Shown here piece after piece: positions 16,335-25,129 of a DNA stretch of 64,000 bases. Position 1 is the first letter of the stretch, and each line of letters begins with the position of its first letter. The position numbers were made by a program, and so were the translations under genes. This DNA is from Gammaproteobacteria bacterium (lineage in GTDB: Bacteria > Pseudomonadota > Gammaproteobacteria > Pseudomonadales > Azotimanducaceae): NCBI GenBank assembly GCA_026707045.1, contig JAPOXO010000087.1, positions 1 through 64,000 on the forward strand, written 5' to 3'. The notes beneath the pieces were generated by a model that was not told where the DNA came from, ran no database searches, and saw nothing but the letters and a program-made list of their open reading frames with translations.

Positions 16335-17831
16335 CTAATTTGTAGCAGTAGAACGCATTTCCCGCGCGCATTCAAGTTCTCCAAAACCAGTGGCGAATCG
16401 CTCGTCGCAATAGCGTAGTGCACGAACCATTTCGGGTGCAACCAGCAATCCAGTATTAGTAACTGACTCGGCTAATCGTACAAAGACAATTCCCCCAACA
16501 GGGCTAGGGCCACATGTTAGCTGAACTACCGGGACTTCATTGGGAAGAGCTTCCCGGTAATCTTCGCCGTCTCTTACCAGTCCTAGTTCAATCACTTCAT
16601 CAAACCTTCGCAATGTAACCACATGACCTCCAAACACACGGCTGGAATCCGCGGCCTCTAAGATTGCCTGCTCCAGCAGGCTTGGTCTGAAATCCAACGG
16701 CTCGTCTTCGATGACCGACCAGCAAAGAGGGGCTAATGGAAGACCTGAAAAACCTCTGGTTAGTGCCCCAAACCCGCCGGACATTCGAGGATTAAGTTCT
16801 GTTGGAGTAAAACCTGACTCAGTTAGAATCCCGTCAATGGAAAATGGTCCTCTATAGTTAACACTTTCCCTCAGGCAATTTCCAACATTACGAGCAATGC
16901 GTCTCATTTCAAATCGGTCACAGTCTGACGGATCGTATCCAGTTGAACACCCTGCCCAAAGGAATTGGTTTTGGTTCTTAAAGCGGAGGGTTATGAGTTC
17001 GACTGGTCGAAACACTGCAACGTATTTTGGGAACACAATACCGTGTATGCTCATTGGAATGCCTTCCAAAAACGGCGAAATCCTGACGCTATTTGCGAAT
17101 TCGCCCATTTCTCGAACTAAAGTCTCGATTTCTCGAATCCGCTTCAGCCAGCGTATGCCAGTCGCTCCACCATGTACTCCATCGCGGTTGTCTGCTGACC
17201 AAACGGTTCCTAACCCCGAGTCGAGGCACATGGCAGCCTCGTTCAAATTTGGATCTTGCAGTCCCACTACCCTTGACTGGGAATGTTCAATACCAGCGTA
17301 GTCCCAAAAACCGTCGATGGTCGTTTTGTTTTCAAGTGCTGTCCACTCAGGCTTTCTTCGACCATATTTGATTCTCCCTGACACTAAGGAGATTTCACTA
17401 AGCATTGCAGCACACACCCATTGTGCGCTCAAGTCGGGATCCCAACGGTTGATTCGGTCTTCTATCGCTGGCGGTAAATTTGAAAGCATCGCTTCGAAGC
17501 GACGAGCTGTTTCAACGATAGTTGCTCCTTGTACGTTCAATGTGCAGATTTCGGCTTCTCCGGGAAATTGAGACTTAGTGGTTCCTCGATTCCCCGCAAG
17601 GAGAAATGGATTCAATGCTCCGAGTTCTTCAAGGATAGAAGCGGTGCCAAACAATCCGGCATCGACTTCCGCGACGTGAATAAATCTGCGCTTTCGGTAG
17701 ATGGGCCGCAACAAGCTTCGGAAGTAAGCTACAGCCTCAATCTGTTTTGACGTGGACACTTGATTCACACCTTCCCTGCAAACTGGATCACTGAGCTCAA
17801 ATGACAATAATGCGCGAGCCAACTGAGACAC
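16335..17831 (-). CDS. ATP-grasp superfamily protein of unknown substrate
   Basis: A 498-residue protein. The central part carries ATP-grasp features: RISPFLEGIPMSIHGIVF (~245-262), then FSIDGILTESGFTPTELNPR with the Mg-binding Glu-x-Asn pair, then MSGGFGALTRG. It likely joins a carboxylate to an amine or thiol using ATP, but no substrate domain is recognisable. The start at GTG 17831 is uncertain; a GTG near residue 26 (VSTSKQ) has GGGAAGG upstream and may be the real start. It stands alone and is divergent from the unknown gene at 18037. Confidence 0.75.
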   Translation of the reverse strand: MSQLARALLSFELSDPVCREGVNQVSTSKQIEAVAYFRSLLRPIYRKRRFIHVAEVDAGLFGTASILEELGALNPFLLAGNRGTTKSQFPGEAEICTLNVQGATIVETARRFEAMLSNLPPAIEDRINRWDPDLSAQWVCAAMLSEISLVSGRIKYGRRKPEWTALENKTTIDGFWDYAGIEHSQSRVVGLQDPNLNEAAMCLDSGLGTVWSADNRDGVHGGATGIRWLKRIREIETLVREMGEFANSVRISPFLEGIPMSIHGIVFPKYVAVFRPVELITLRFKNQNQFLWAGCSTGYDPSDCDRFEMRRIARNVGNCLRESVNYRGPFSIDGILTESGFTPTELNPRMSGGFGALTRGFSGLPLAPLCWSVIEDEPLDFRPSLLEQAILEAADSSRVFGGHVVTLRRFDEVIELGLVRDGEDYREALPNEVPVVQLTCGPSPVGGIVFVRLAESVTNTGLLVAPEMVRALRYCDERFATGFGELECAREMRSTATN

Positions 17832-18036
17832 GGATTGAGGTTTCTAGTTCATTTCAAGTTTTGAAAGATGCTGAAGAGTCTAGAACTCTATTTCATTTCG
17901 TCATTGGTGAGGATTCAATTCAAGAAGATTTGGACTTCACTCTTATCATTGGTCGAACGATTTCAATGTAATTCAATAGAACGAGTAGAAATGTAGTCTG
18001 AGACCGCCCTTAACACATAGGGGAAAAACGACCAAT

Positions 18037-18432
18037 ATGACACACGTAGAAGAATGGGATCCTAGTGCGGCATCTTTGACAGAAGAGCATCGAAGGATCT
18101 TGACCGAAGCAGCACGACAGCTTGACGCAGGCAATCTTTGTCTGAAACTCGCGGACCAAGCAAAGCTCAAGTCAGTTCTGTTTCTTGGATTTTCATCATG
18201 GGAGAAATTTGTTCGTGCTGACGATTCAAAGACCGTTGTGGCATGGATCAAGGTTTTAACCTCCTGCGAGGAGAAATACTCAGGATTCGAATGTGGGTCC
18301 AAGTCGCCAGTGATTTCTTTGGCCCGTGTTCTTCGAAAACGGGGTACTTACCCAAGCGAACTTAGCAACTGGATAAAAGAGCATTCAAATAACCGGTTCT
18401 TGCCACACGGAAGCCTGATGGACAGACTGTAG
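18037..18432 (+). CDS. conserved-looking hypothetical protein, 131 residues
   Basis: No domain I can name. The second half (KSPVISLARVLRKRG, SNWIKEHSNNRFLPHGSLMDRL) has the tight Gly/Pro/Trp/Arg pattern of a conserved small family. It has an AGGGGAA ribosome site upstream of ATG 18037. No signal peptide or membrane segment. Confidence 0.6.
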   Translation: MTHVEEWDPSAASLTEEHRRILTEAARQLDAGNLCLKLADQAKLKSVLFLGFSSWEKFVRADDSKTVVAWIKVLTSCEEKYSGFECGSKSPVISLARVLRKRGTYPSELSNWIKEHSNNRFLPHGSLMDRL

Positions 18433-18756
18433 TGCGTATTTTGTCCACTAACACGGATTCTCACTTGGAAGACATAGCCCCATATTGCGTAAGGCGAAGT
18501 AGCTAAACTTCGCAATTCTGAATCAGCAAACAATAAATCCGCTAAGCAACCCACACCGCAAAAACACAATACTCTCTCGTAAGTCATTGCGAACTGTTCA
18601 CAATTGCCTCCGTGTAGAAGTGTTTCGAGGGAATCTTTGAGCAACGTGCTCAGGGGTCTTTGATGACATCACCAAGAGTACTTCCGGTCGCGACATAGCC
18701 CTCGCGACGACCACTAGGTTGAATTGGCGAGCGTAGAAGGTCGTGACTTCCTTCCT
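18433..18756. other. 324-base gap downstream of envC
   Basis: No gene supported. It holds a small hairpin GCGAAG (18495-18500)/CTTCGC (18509-18514) and a stronger one near envC listed separately. A minus-strand frame at 18348-18644 overlaps the end of the plus-strand unknown gene and looks random. Confidence 0.45.
18687..18708 (-). terminator. possible terminator hairpin after envC
   Basis: Perfect 7-base repeat GTCGCGA (18687-18693) and TCGCGAC (18702-18708) with an 8-base loop, about 50 bases past the envC stop. No T-run follows on the minus strand, so intrinsic termination is uncertain. Confidence 0.35.
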
Positions 18757-19962
18757 TCAATCAGGTGATGTTGACTCGCCTAGCCACTTGATCGGGTCTG
18801 TTGACGTTCCATTCGACCTTACCTCGAAGTACAGCCCTGGCGTCGTTTGACCTCCACTTTGTCCGACTGTTGCAATGTGTTCGCCGGCCTCGACATACTG
18901 CCCGACTCGAGCAAACAATGTATCGCAATAGCCATAAACTGTCAGAACCTCGTCGCCGTGGTCGAGGATTAGCATCATTCCAAACCCCATTAGCCAATTC
19001 GCAAACACCACCTTTCCTGGGGCAACCGCAACAATATCGGTTCCGGTATCAGCAGCAATATGAACACCTTGCCATTTGAGACGGCCATCTGCCCTTGAGT
19101 CCCCGAATCCCACAAGTATGTCTCCTTCTACAGGCCATGACATTGAACCTTCTTGTATATTCCTGTCATCCGTAACGGATTGGTTATCTGACGCAAGTGC
19201 GTTGCGTTCGATCTCCACCAACAAGCTCTCAAGACGTTCACGGTCCTCCAGGAGCTTGTCAACATCTCTCTGAGCCTTTGCTACTTCGATGTTCAGTTCC
19301 GCAATTTGATCTCGTCTTGACTCGCTTTCCTTGTCATAAATTGCGCGCTGACTAGTCCAATCTTTCTGTTGTTCCTCAAGGAGACTGCGGTCGTCCAATA
19401 TTGAGGCGGAAACTTCTCGCATTTCGTCGAGCAATAGTTCGAAATCTTCTATTGCATCGTTCTTGGAACTCACAAAGTATCGGTGGTAGCGAATGTATCG
19501 GTCGTTACGTTTTGCGTTCTCTTGCTCCAGGAATGTGCGCAGCCAATGTTTACGCTGCAAACGATAGGCGACATTGATATGCCAAGTAATCGAAGAGTTG
19601 AGGAGAGAAATTTTTTTCGAAATCTCGTTTGATCGAGATTCTTGATCGTTGAGCCGGTCTTCCAAGCTTGCGATGTTGTCCTGAATTTCTGCAATTCGGG
19701 ATGCAGCCGTGGCTACATTCTTGTCGGATGTACGTAGCGACTCGAGTAGGTTTTGAATTTCTGTATCAGCTTGACCAATCCAATCCTGCTTCTCGTTTAA
19801 CCGCTCGAGCACTTCGGACAGCATCTCTTCTACACTTTGTTCTTGCTCCTGCGCGTGTTGAGTAGGAACGAATAGACAAAAGACGACGAGAAGAGAAAAG
19901 GATAAGACCTTGAAAGAAATTCGAGCATTGCTAGTTCCCAAATTTTCACGCTGATTGGGCAT
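18757..19962 (-). CDS. envC: murein hydrolase activator EnvC
   Basis: A 401-residue periplasmic activator of cell-separation amidases. It has an N-terminal hydrophobic signal (~16-38), then long coiled coils (~40-255) rich in Leu/Glu/Gln, then a LytM (M23) domain (~280-395). The LytM metal site is degenerate, as in EnvC: only WQGVHIAADTGTD keeps a His/Asp pair, and the usual second-motif and HxH histidines are missing (TVYGYCDTLF, GLYFEVRSNG). So it should activate rather than cut. It overlaps the gpmI end by about 17 bases, the standard gpmI-envC arrangement. Confidence 0.93.
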   Translation of the reverse strand: MPNQRENLGTSNARISFKVLSFSLLVVFCLFVPTQHAQEQEQSVEEMLSEVLERLNEKQDWIGQADTEIQNLLESLRTSDKNVATAASRIAEIQDNIASLEDRLNDQESRSNEISKKISLLNSSITWHINVAYRLQRKHWLRTFLEQENAKRNDRYIRYHRYFVSSKNDAIEDFELLLDEMREVSASILDDRSLLEEQQKDWTSQRAIYDKESESRRDQIAELNIEVAKAQRDVDKLLEDRERLESLLVEIERNALASDNQSVTDDRNIQEGSMSWPVEGDILVGFGDSRADGRLKWQGVHIAADTGTDIVAVAPGKVVFANWLMGFGMMLILDHGDEVLTVYGYCDTLFARVGQYVEAGEHIATVGQSGGQTTPGLYFEVRSNGTSTDPIKWLGESTSPD

Positions 19963-21499
19963 TTTTGACTTTCGTAGCTAGGGACTTTCCAGTCATTTCG
20001 ACTGCAATTGGTAGCCCCATTACATCCAAGATTGTCGGTGCGATATCGGCGAGTGAGCCCTTATAGTCAAGTATCAGATCCGTTGGTCCAGCGTAGACGA
20101 GCGGAACCAGGTTTCTTGTGTGAGCAGTGTGAGATTGTCCCGATTCCTCGTTGTACATGCATTCCACATTGCCATGGTCGGCTGTGAGAAAACAGTGAGA
20201 TTTTGTGGCGGCGCATGCTTCAAGCATCTCCCCTATGCACTCATCTACACACCCAACGGCTTGGAGGGCAGCTCCAAAATTGCCTGTATGCCCAACCATG
20301 TCCGCGTTCGCAAGATTGCAGACTATAAAATCGCAATTGCTTGATCTCACACTTTTCGTGACTTCGTCCACTATTGCGTCCGCGCTCATTCTTGGGCACA
20401 GGTCATATGTGGAGACGGGTTGAGAATCAATGATCGTTCTGGACTCATTGCTGAAGAGTTCTTCTGATCCTCCAGAGAAGAAATAAGTGACATGGGCGGA
20501 TTTTTCGGATTCTGCGATGCGCAGCTGACTCAAGCCACGATTGGCAATGCACTCTCCCAGCGAATTGCGTACATGTTCATGTTCAAACAGCACCTGAACC
20601 CGAGTAGCGGAATCTTTGACACTGTTGAACTTACCGTACGGGGTTAGTGTGAAGAACCCAGCGGGAGCAGGGCGTTTTGAGCGTTCAAAGCCACTAAAGT
20701 CATCATTGACGAATGATTGAACTAGTTGCCGAGCCCTGTCGGCTCTGAAATTCATGAAGAGAAATACATCTCCGTCTTGAACCGGTTGAAAAGCATGCGT
20801 ACGAGTCGGTTTTACAAATTCATCCGTTTCGTCACGGTCGTATGCCGCATTTATTGCTTCGATTGAATCGGAGTAGGCGAGGCCTGCTTCTTTTCCCACG
20901 AGCATTTCGTATGTACTCTTGGTTCGAATCCATCGTTCGTCTCGATCCATGGCGAAGTAGCGCCCAGTGATGGATGCGATGCTTGCCTGCGGGTACTTCG
21001 ATAATTTTTCCTCAAAGTTCTTTAGCGACATGGCCGCACTCTTAGGGGGAGTGTCTCTTCCATCGAGAAAGGCGTGCAATGAAATCTTGGCAGAGCACTG
21101 TGTTAAATAGTCGACCAATTCCCAAATTTGTCGTTCATGGCTGTGAACTCCACCGGGTGACAGCAGTCCAGCAACGTGGACTCTCCGAGAAGAAGCCAGC
21201 TTCGCAAGATCTTGGACGGCAGAAAGTCGAGTGAACGAACCATCGGAAAGTGCCTCGTCAATGCGGGTTAGGTCCTGAGGCACAGTACGTCCTGCTCCTA
21301 TGGTCATGTGACCTACTTCCGAATTTCCCATTTGACCGTAGGGAAGTCCGACGAGTTCCCCTGAACACTCCAACAGACCATGGGGACACTTGGTCCACAC
21401 CCTGTCCCAGTTGGGTGTATTCGCGACGTGAATTGCATTGTGATCGCTTATTTCTCCATGGCCCCAGCCATCGAGAATCACTAGTAGAGTAGAAGTCAA
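19946..21499 (-). CDS. gpmI: 2,3-bisphosphoglycerate-independent phosphoglycerate mutase
   Basis: Interconverts 3- and 2-phosphoglycerate in glycolysis using two Mn ions. 517 residues, full length. The metal motif is VILDGWGHGE at the N-terminus; the phosphoserine is in MGNSEVGHMTIGAGR; the second metal cluster is CFLTADHGNVE with SHTAHT near the end. First gene of the gpmI-envC unit. Confidence 0.97.
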   Translation of the reverse strand: MTSTLLVILDGWGHGEISDHNAIHVANTPNWDRVWTKCPHGLLECSGELVGLPYGQMGNSEVGHMTIGAGRTVPQDLTRIDEALSDGSFTRLSAVQDLAKLASSRRVHVAGLLSPGGVHSHERQIWELVDYLTQCSAKISLHAFLDGRDTPPKSAAMSLKNFEEKLSKYPQASIASITGRYFAMDRDERWIRTKSTYEMLVGKEAGLAYSDSIEAINAAYDRDETDEFVKPTRTHAFQPVQDGDVFLFMNFRADRARQLVQSFVNDDFSGFERSKRPAPAGFFTLTPYGKFNSVKDSATRVQVLFEHEHVRNSLGECIANRGLSQLRIAESEKSAHVTYFFSGGSEELFSNESRTIIDSQPVSTYDLCPRMSADAIVDEVTKSVRSSNCDFIVCNLANADMVGHTGNFGAALQAVGCVDECIGEMLEACAATKSHCFLTADHGNVECMYNEESGQSHTAHTRNLVPLVYAGPTDLILDYKGSLADIAPTILDVMGLPIAVEMTGKSLATKVKNAQSA

Positions 21500-21831
21500 G
21501 AGTTAGAGACGGGCAAGAGAGATACGGAATTCCTCGAATGCACTCGCACCTTATCTGCGCGTACGCGACGGAAAGGCCAGGAATCTGTTCGCCTTTTTAT
21601 GGGAATCTGGCGAAAGCACTGCATACACGGCATTTTACGAACTGATGGTGTATTTCCTTTGCCCAAAGAAAAAATTCAATTTGAAAATGTTGCCCCAGTC
21701 GTCCGCTGTCGCACTAATTATTTCTTGCACATTCAGACGAAATCGAAGAGATTCTCTCAATTATCGATCTCCGGCACGTTTGAATCTTCGCCTCTATAAT
21801 CTTCCTCAATAATGCACGGCAAGTAGTTCGC
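21500..21831. other. divergent gpmI/rhodanese intergenic region
   Basis: 332 bases with no gene supported; a 66-codon frame (21599-21799) looks random. The gap must hold the promoters of both divergent units. The only clear element is TATAAT at 21795-21800. Confidence 0.45.
21795..21800 (+). promoter_or_regulatory. consensus -10 box before the rhodanese-secB unit
   Basis: TATAAT lies 31 bases before the GTG at 21832. No good -35 hexamer is seen at 16-18 bases, so the promoter may depend on an activator or the match may be chance. Confidence 0.4.
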
Positions 21832-22248
21832 GTGTCACAGCTGTTTACTTTCATCGGCAATCACCCATTCTTGGTGGGGCTATTCGTCTTGCTAATTGCA
21901 TTGTTTGTCCGCAACGAAGTGAAGCGAGGCGGCAAGACCGTGACCTCCCAAGAGCTTGTAAATCTCATTAATCGCGATAGTGCAGTCGTCGTCGATATTC
22001 GCGATTCGAAGGAGTATTTTGAAGGTCATGTGCCCAAGGCTTTGAACATCCCGTTTACAGCCTTGCAAACTCGTGTAAAAGAACTAGAAAAATATAAGGA
22101 ATCTCCAGTAGTCGTAACGTGTAAAGCCGGTCAACACTCAAGTATGGCAGGCACAATTCTGAGAAAAGCCGGATTTCAAAACGTCGCCAAGTTACGGGGC
22201 GGACTGTTGGAATGGCGAAACGACAATATGCCGGTTGAAAAAGGTTAA
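21832..22248 (+). CDS. membrane-anchored rhodanese-like sulfurtransferase
   Basis: 138 residues. One N-terminal membrane helix (~11-27), then a single rhodanese domain. The active-site Cys is in VVTCKAGQHS (~100-109). Rhodaneses pass sulfane sulfur to an acceptor. GTG 21832 is the start. The last codons overlap the secB start region, and this rhodanese-before-secB order is common in gammaproteobacteria. Confidence 0.9.
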   Translation: MSQLFTFIGNHPFLVGLFVLLIALFVRNEVKRGGKTVTSQELVNLINRDSAVVVDIRDSKEYFEGHVPKALNIPFTALQTRVKELEKYKESPVVVTCKAGQHSSMAGTILRKAGFQNVAKLRGGLLEWRNDNMPVEKG

Positions 22249-22723
22249 GAACTTGGCATTATCAGATATCAAATCAGACTACACAGTCGAACGTATATAC
22301 GTGCGACGTCTCAGTTTTGAACCGGGTGACGTTCCGGCGTTGTTCGAACTCAAATGGAAGCCCCAGATCAAGCTTGAAATCGAGGTGAGCCACAGAGAGC
22401 TGACTGAGTCACGATTTGAGGTTGTAATGAAACTTCACCTCAATGCGGAACTCGGATCGCGGCCAGCTTGCAAGATTGATGTAGAACAGGCCGGAATATT
22501 TGTTGTACCGAATAACAAAAGCCGAAATCAAATCCTTACGGTTGAGTGTCCGAGCCTTCTTTTTCCCTATGCCCGAGAAGCGATCGACAGTGTTGCAATC
22601 AAGGGTACGTTTCCCGCTTTTGCGGTCGCCCCTGTAGATCTCCAAAACTTGATCCAACAGGCAATCCATCAACGACAACTAGATTTGTCCCATAGCAAGC
22701 CTAGTGACGAAGTAATTAACTGA
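22235..22723 (+). CDS. secB: protein-export chaperone SecB
   Basis: Tetrameric cytoplasmic chaperone that keeps preproteins unfolded and hands them to SecA. 162 residues as drawn. Family signatures: ERIYVRRLSFE (~19-29), QAGIFVV, a CPSLLFPYAREAID segment and LIQQAI near the end. TTG 22235 overlaps the rhodanese gene, but TTG 22253 has AAAAAGG eight bases ahead and may be the true start, giving 156 residues. Confidence 0.93.
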   Translation: MKKVKNLALSDIKSDYTVERIYVRRLSFEPGDVPALFELKWKPQIKLEIEVSHRELTESRFEVVMKLHLNAELGSRPACKIDVEQAGIFVVPNNKSRNQILTVECPSLLFPYAREAIDSVAIKGTFPAFAVAPVDLQNLIQQAIHQRQLDLSHSKPSDEVIN

Positions 22724-23177
22724 GTCCGTCAAAACCCAGTTGTCGGATTGCTTCATACACAGCAATTGCGACGGCATTAGATAGATTCAAACTACGCGAT
22801 TGGGGAAGCATCGGAATGCGAACACAATGGTTCCCAAACTTTTCCCGAATTTCTGCGGGTAGGCCTCGCGTTTCCGGACCAAACAAAAGGACATCATTTG
22901 CTTGGTATGCCACCTCGCAATAGGAAGGACCACCTTTTGTCGAAAATGCGAAGACTCGATGAGTGCTATATATGGAAATTGCTTCATCAAGAGATGAGCA
23001 AACTCGCACATCCGCCCATTCTCGATAATCTAGACCAGCTCGCTTGAGCTTTGCATGAGACAGGTCGAAACCTAGAGGTTTGACCAATGTCAAGGAGCAG
23101 CCGGTATTGGCTGCTAGTCGAATAACGTTCCCTGTATTCGGAGGAATTTCGGGTTGATAGAGAACAATATTCAGCAA
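22716..23177 (-). CDS. trmL: tRNA (cytidine(34)-2'-O)-methyltransferase TrmL
   Basis: A SPOUT-fold enzyme that methylates the wobble ribose of leucine tRNAs. 153 residues. MLNIVLYQPEIPPNTGN at the start, LLFGPETRGLP in the middle and the C-terminal knot RIPMLPQSRSLNLSNAVA are the family hallmarks. TTG 23177 follows TAGGAATCG. Its end overlaps the secB end by eight bases on the opposite strand. Confidence 0.95.
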   Translation of the reverse strand: MLNIVLYQPEIPPNTGNVIRLAANTGCSLTLVKPLGFDLSHAKLKRAGLDYREWADVRVCSSLDEAISIYSTHRVFAFSTKGGPSYCEVAYQANDVLLFGPETRGLPAEIREKFGNHCVRIPMLPQSRSLNLSNAVAIAVYEAIRQLGFDGLS

Positions 23178-23320
23178 CGATTCCTATCCAAGACAATGCA
23201 CATATGAAATTCAATTGAACGATGCCAGATCTGATGCCATCAATTAAATCAATCTGTTATGTGAGATTCGATGGCTTTTGAATTTTGATTCGAGAGTTCC
23301 GTTGCGTAGCATGTTGGACC

Positions 23321-23343
23321 AAGCGTCATCCCACGAGACGCTT
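23321..23343 (-). terminator. possible terminator hairpin after tusA
   Basis: AAGCGTC (23321-23327) and GACGCTT (23337-23343) form a 7-base stem with a 9-base loop, directly past the tusA stop. No T-run follows. Confidence 0.35.
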
Positions 23344-23345
23344 CT

Positions 23346-23570
23346 CTACTTCTGGAATAGTCGAATCGTGATTCGAATCACGTGCTCGCGCTCGTCTGTC
23401 GAGACGATTTGATGTCCATGCATTCGGCACCACGCTGGAATGTCTTCGTAGACTCCCGGGTCGGTTGCTACTAGCGCAAATTCTGTGCCTGCCTCAGCGT
23501 TTTGAGCGAATTCTTGCGCAAGGATGAGAGGCATGGGACACAGCTTTCCAGTGGCGTCTAATTCGTTCAA
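23346..23570 (-). CDS. tusA: TusA-family sulfur carrier
   Basis: 74 residues. The sulfur-carrying Cys sits in the family motif LCPMPL near residue 11. TusA accepts persulfide sulfur and relays it to tRNA thiolation or other pathways. TTG 23570 lies five bases after the stop of the upstream PP-loop gene, so the two are translated together. That pairing suggests TusA feeds sulfur to that enzyme (inference). Confidence 0.9.
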   Translation of the reverse strand: MNELDATGKLCPMPLILAQEFAQNAEAGTEFALVATDPGVYEDIPAWCRMHGHQIVSTDEREHVIRITIRLFQK

Positions 23571-23575
23571 CGAAT

Positions 23576-24640
23576 TCAGGCTCCCACGTGCCAGGTATCA
23601 GGTATTTGGTATGGTTGGAAAGGTTCTACTTCCATTTGTTCGCTTGTACCGTCCGTGTACTGAATTTCCATGGTCACGGTCGGATTGTTTCGCGTCTGAC
23701 CGTATCTGGCAACGATTCGAGCTGCTAATCGAATGTCGCTTTGGCCTGTCCCACCGTCGATCAATGCGAGGGGGCCCTTTTGACTAACCTCCCTCAGGCT
23801 TGTGAATCGATTGCGATAGCCCTGCAAGAATCTAGACTCTCCTTCTTCGCGAGCAATAACAAGCTTGAAGCTTGGTTGAGGACGAATGTGTCGTCCAATC
23901 TTGAGTAGTACCACATCGTCGAGCTCGTAGTTTCGTTCTTCTCGAACATTCCAAAGGTCTTGGAGTTTGTTGGAGTATTGCTCATCTGTAAGAAAGCAGC
24001 ATCCTCCTGCGGGTTGAGCATAGTCCTCAATCCCAAACTGTTCCGCCAATTCCATCTGGGGCTTGCGAGATCTGCCGGAAAAACCGTATAGACTTTCGCG
24101 GTTAACCCATCCCATCCGCTCGGGCAGGGTTTCCGGCAGATTCCGTGCACACAGCGGACGAAGCAACCTGTCTTCTGCTCCGGATTCTTGCGCAATGATC
24201 GGCATGGTTGCTTTGCGTTGCGATTTAGGTCGTTGACCAATAACCTCGCCCGTAATGGCGAAATCAAATGATTCACCATGAAATCCGGTTAAGTCCATGG
24301 CTTTTCCTACCATAAAGATTTTGCAGTCGAGGCAGGGATTTAGGTTTTTGCCGTAACCGTATTTTGGGTTAAGAACGACATCCTTATAGTCCTCGACGAC
24401 ATCTACCACATGCAATTTAATTCCGAGTTGGTTGGCAACCCACAGAGCGTTGTTTCGTTTGGGTGAGGTTCTATGCTTTTTTCTGATAGCATGAGTATGC
24501 CCTTCAACACAGAAGCCAGTGTAGAAGTTCACGCCTTCGACGTTCACACCTTGATCCATGACGACTTTGGCAGCCAACATGGAATCCAATCCCCCCGATA
24601 TGAGGGCAACAGCTTTGGCTGGTGAGGAAATATTGGGCAT
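23576..24640 (-). CDS. PP-loop tRNA-thiolation-like enzyme with C-terminal NFACT-R-like domain
   Basis: About 354 residues from ATG 24640. An N-terminal ATP pyrophosphatase PP-loop, ALISGGLDSMLAAKVV, resembles MnmA/ThiI. Possible sulfur-relay cysteines lie in NPCLDC and GGCCFLT. The end (IGRHIRPQPSFKLVIARE...) resembles the NFACT-R (DUF814) domain. Such proteins are often labelled 2-thiouridylase-like, but the tRNA position modified is not settled by sequence. A TTG 15 bases upstream (24655) is an alternative start. Coupled to tusA and divergent from dtd, 30 bases away. Confidence 0.8.
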   Translation of the reverse strand: MPNISSPAKAVALISGGLDSMLAAKVVMDQGVNVEGVNFYTGFCVEGHTHAIRKKHRTSPKRNNALWVANQLGIKLHVVDVVEDYKDVVLNPKYGYGKNLNPCLDCKIFMVGKAMDLTGFHGESFDFAITGEVIGQRPKSQRKATMPIIAQESGAEDRLLRPLCARNLPETLPERMGWVNRESLYGFSGRSRKPQMELAEQFGIEDYAQPAGGCCFLTDEQYSNKLQDLWNVREERNYELDDVVLLKIGRHIRPQPSFKLVIAREEGESRFLQGYRNRFTSLREVSQKGPLALIDGGTGQSDIRLAARIVARYGQTRNNPTVTMEIQYTDGTSEQMEVEPFQPYQIPDTWHVGA

Positions 24641-24670
24641 CGAACTTCTATCCAATCGACAGCGTTTGAC

Positions 24671-25129
24671 ATGAAAGCACTACTGCAGCGAGTCTCTTCA
24701 GCTCATGTTTCGGTTGATCAGACTTTGATCTCCTCGATTGGTTCAGGTGTTGTGGTGTTTTTGGCCGTGCTGCGAGGAGATGGACAAGATCAAGCAGAGT
24801 GGCTGGCGCACAAGATTGTACGCTACCGAATGTTTCCTAGCGATCATCGCCCGATGGACCTGTCTCTCGCAGATACTAATGGAGAGGCGTTGGTAGTGCC
24901 GCAGTTCACGCTTGCAGCAAGAACAACTAAAGGGAATCGTCCGGACTTTTCTCAAGCGATGGCTCCGAACGACGCCCACCATCTCTTCAAACACTTCGTG
25001 AACTCTATGCAGCAAGTTCACGCTGCTGTGAAAACTGGTTCATTTCAAGAGAATATGCAAGTATCGTTGGTCAACGATGGACCTGTGACTATTCTTCTGA
25101 GTCGCGAACCAACATCCGACCAAGAATAA
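24671..25129 (+). CDS. dtd: D-aminoacyl-tRNA deacylase
   Basis: Removes D-amino acids from mischarged tRNAs. 152 residues, family length. MKALLQRVSSAHVSV at the start, VPQFTLAA where most members have SQFTL, and NDGPVT (Gly-cisPro-type motif) near the end. The 3' end overlaps the tatC end by 41 bases on the opposite strand. Confidence 0.95.
   Translation: MKALLQRVSSAHVSVDQTLISSIGSGVVVFLAVLRGDGQDQAEWLAHKIVRYRMFPSDHRPMDLSLADTNGEALVVPQFTLAARTTKGNRPDFSQAMAPNDAHHLFKHFVNSMQQVHAAVKTGSFQENMQVSLVNDGPVTILLSREPTSDQE

Noticed and set aside
18348-18644. 98-residue minus-strand frame
   Set aside because: Overlaps the end of the plus-strand gene at 18037-18432 and has no recognisable features.
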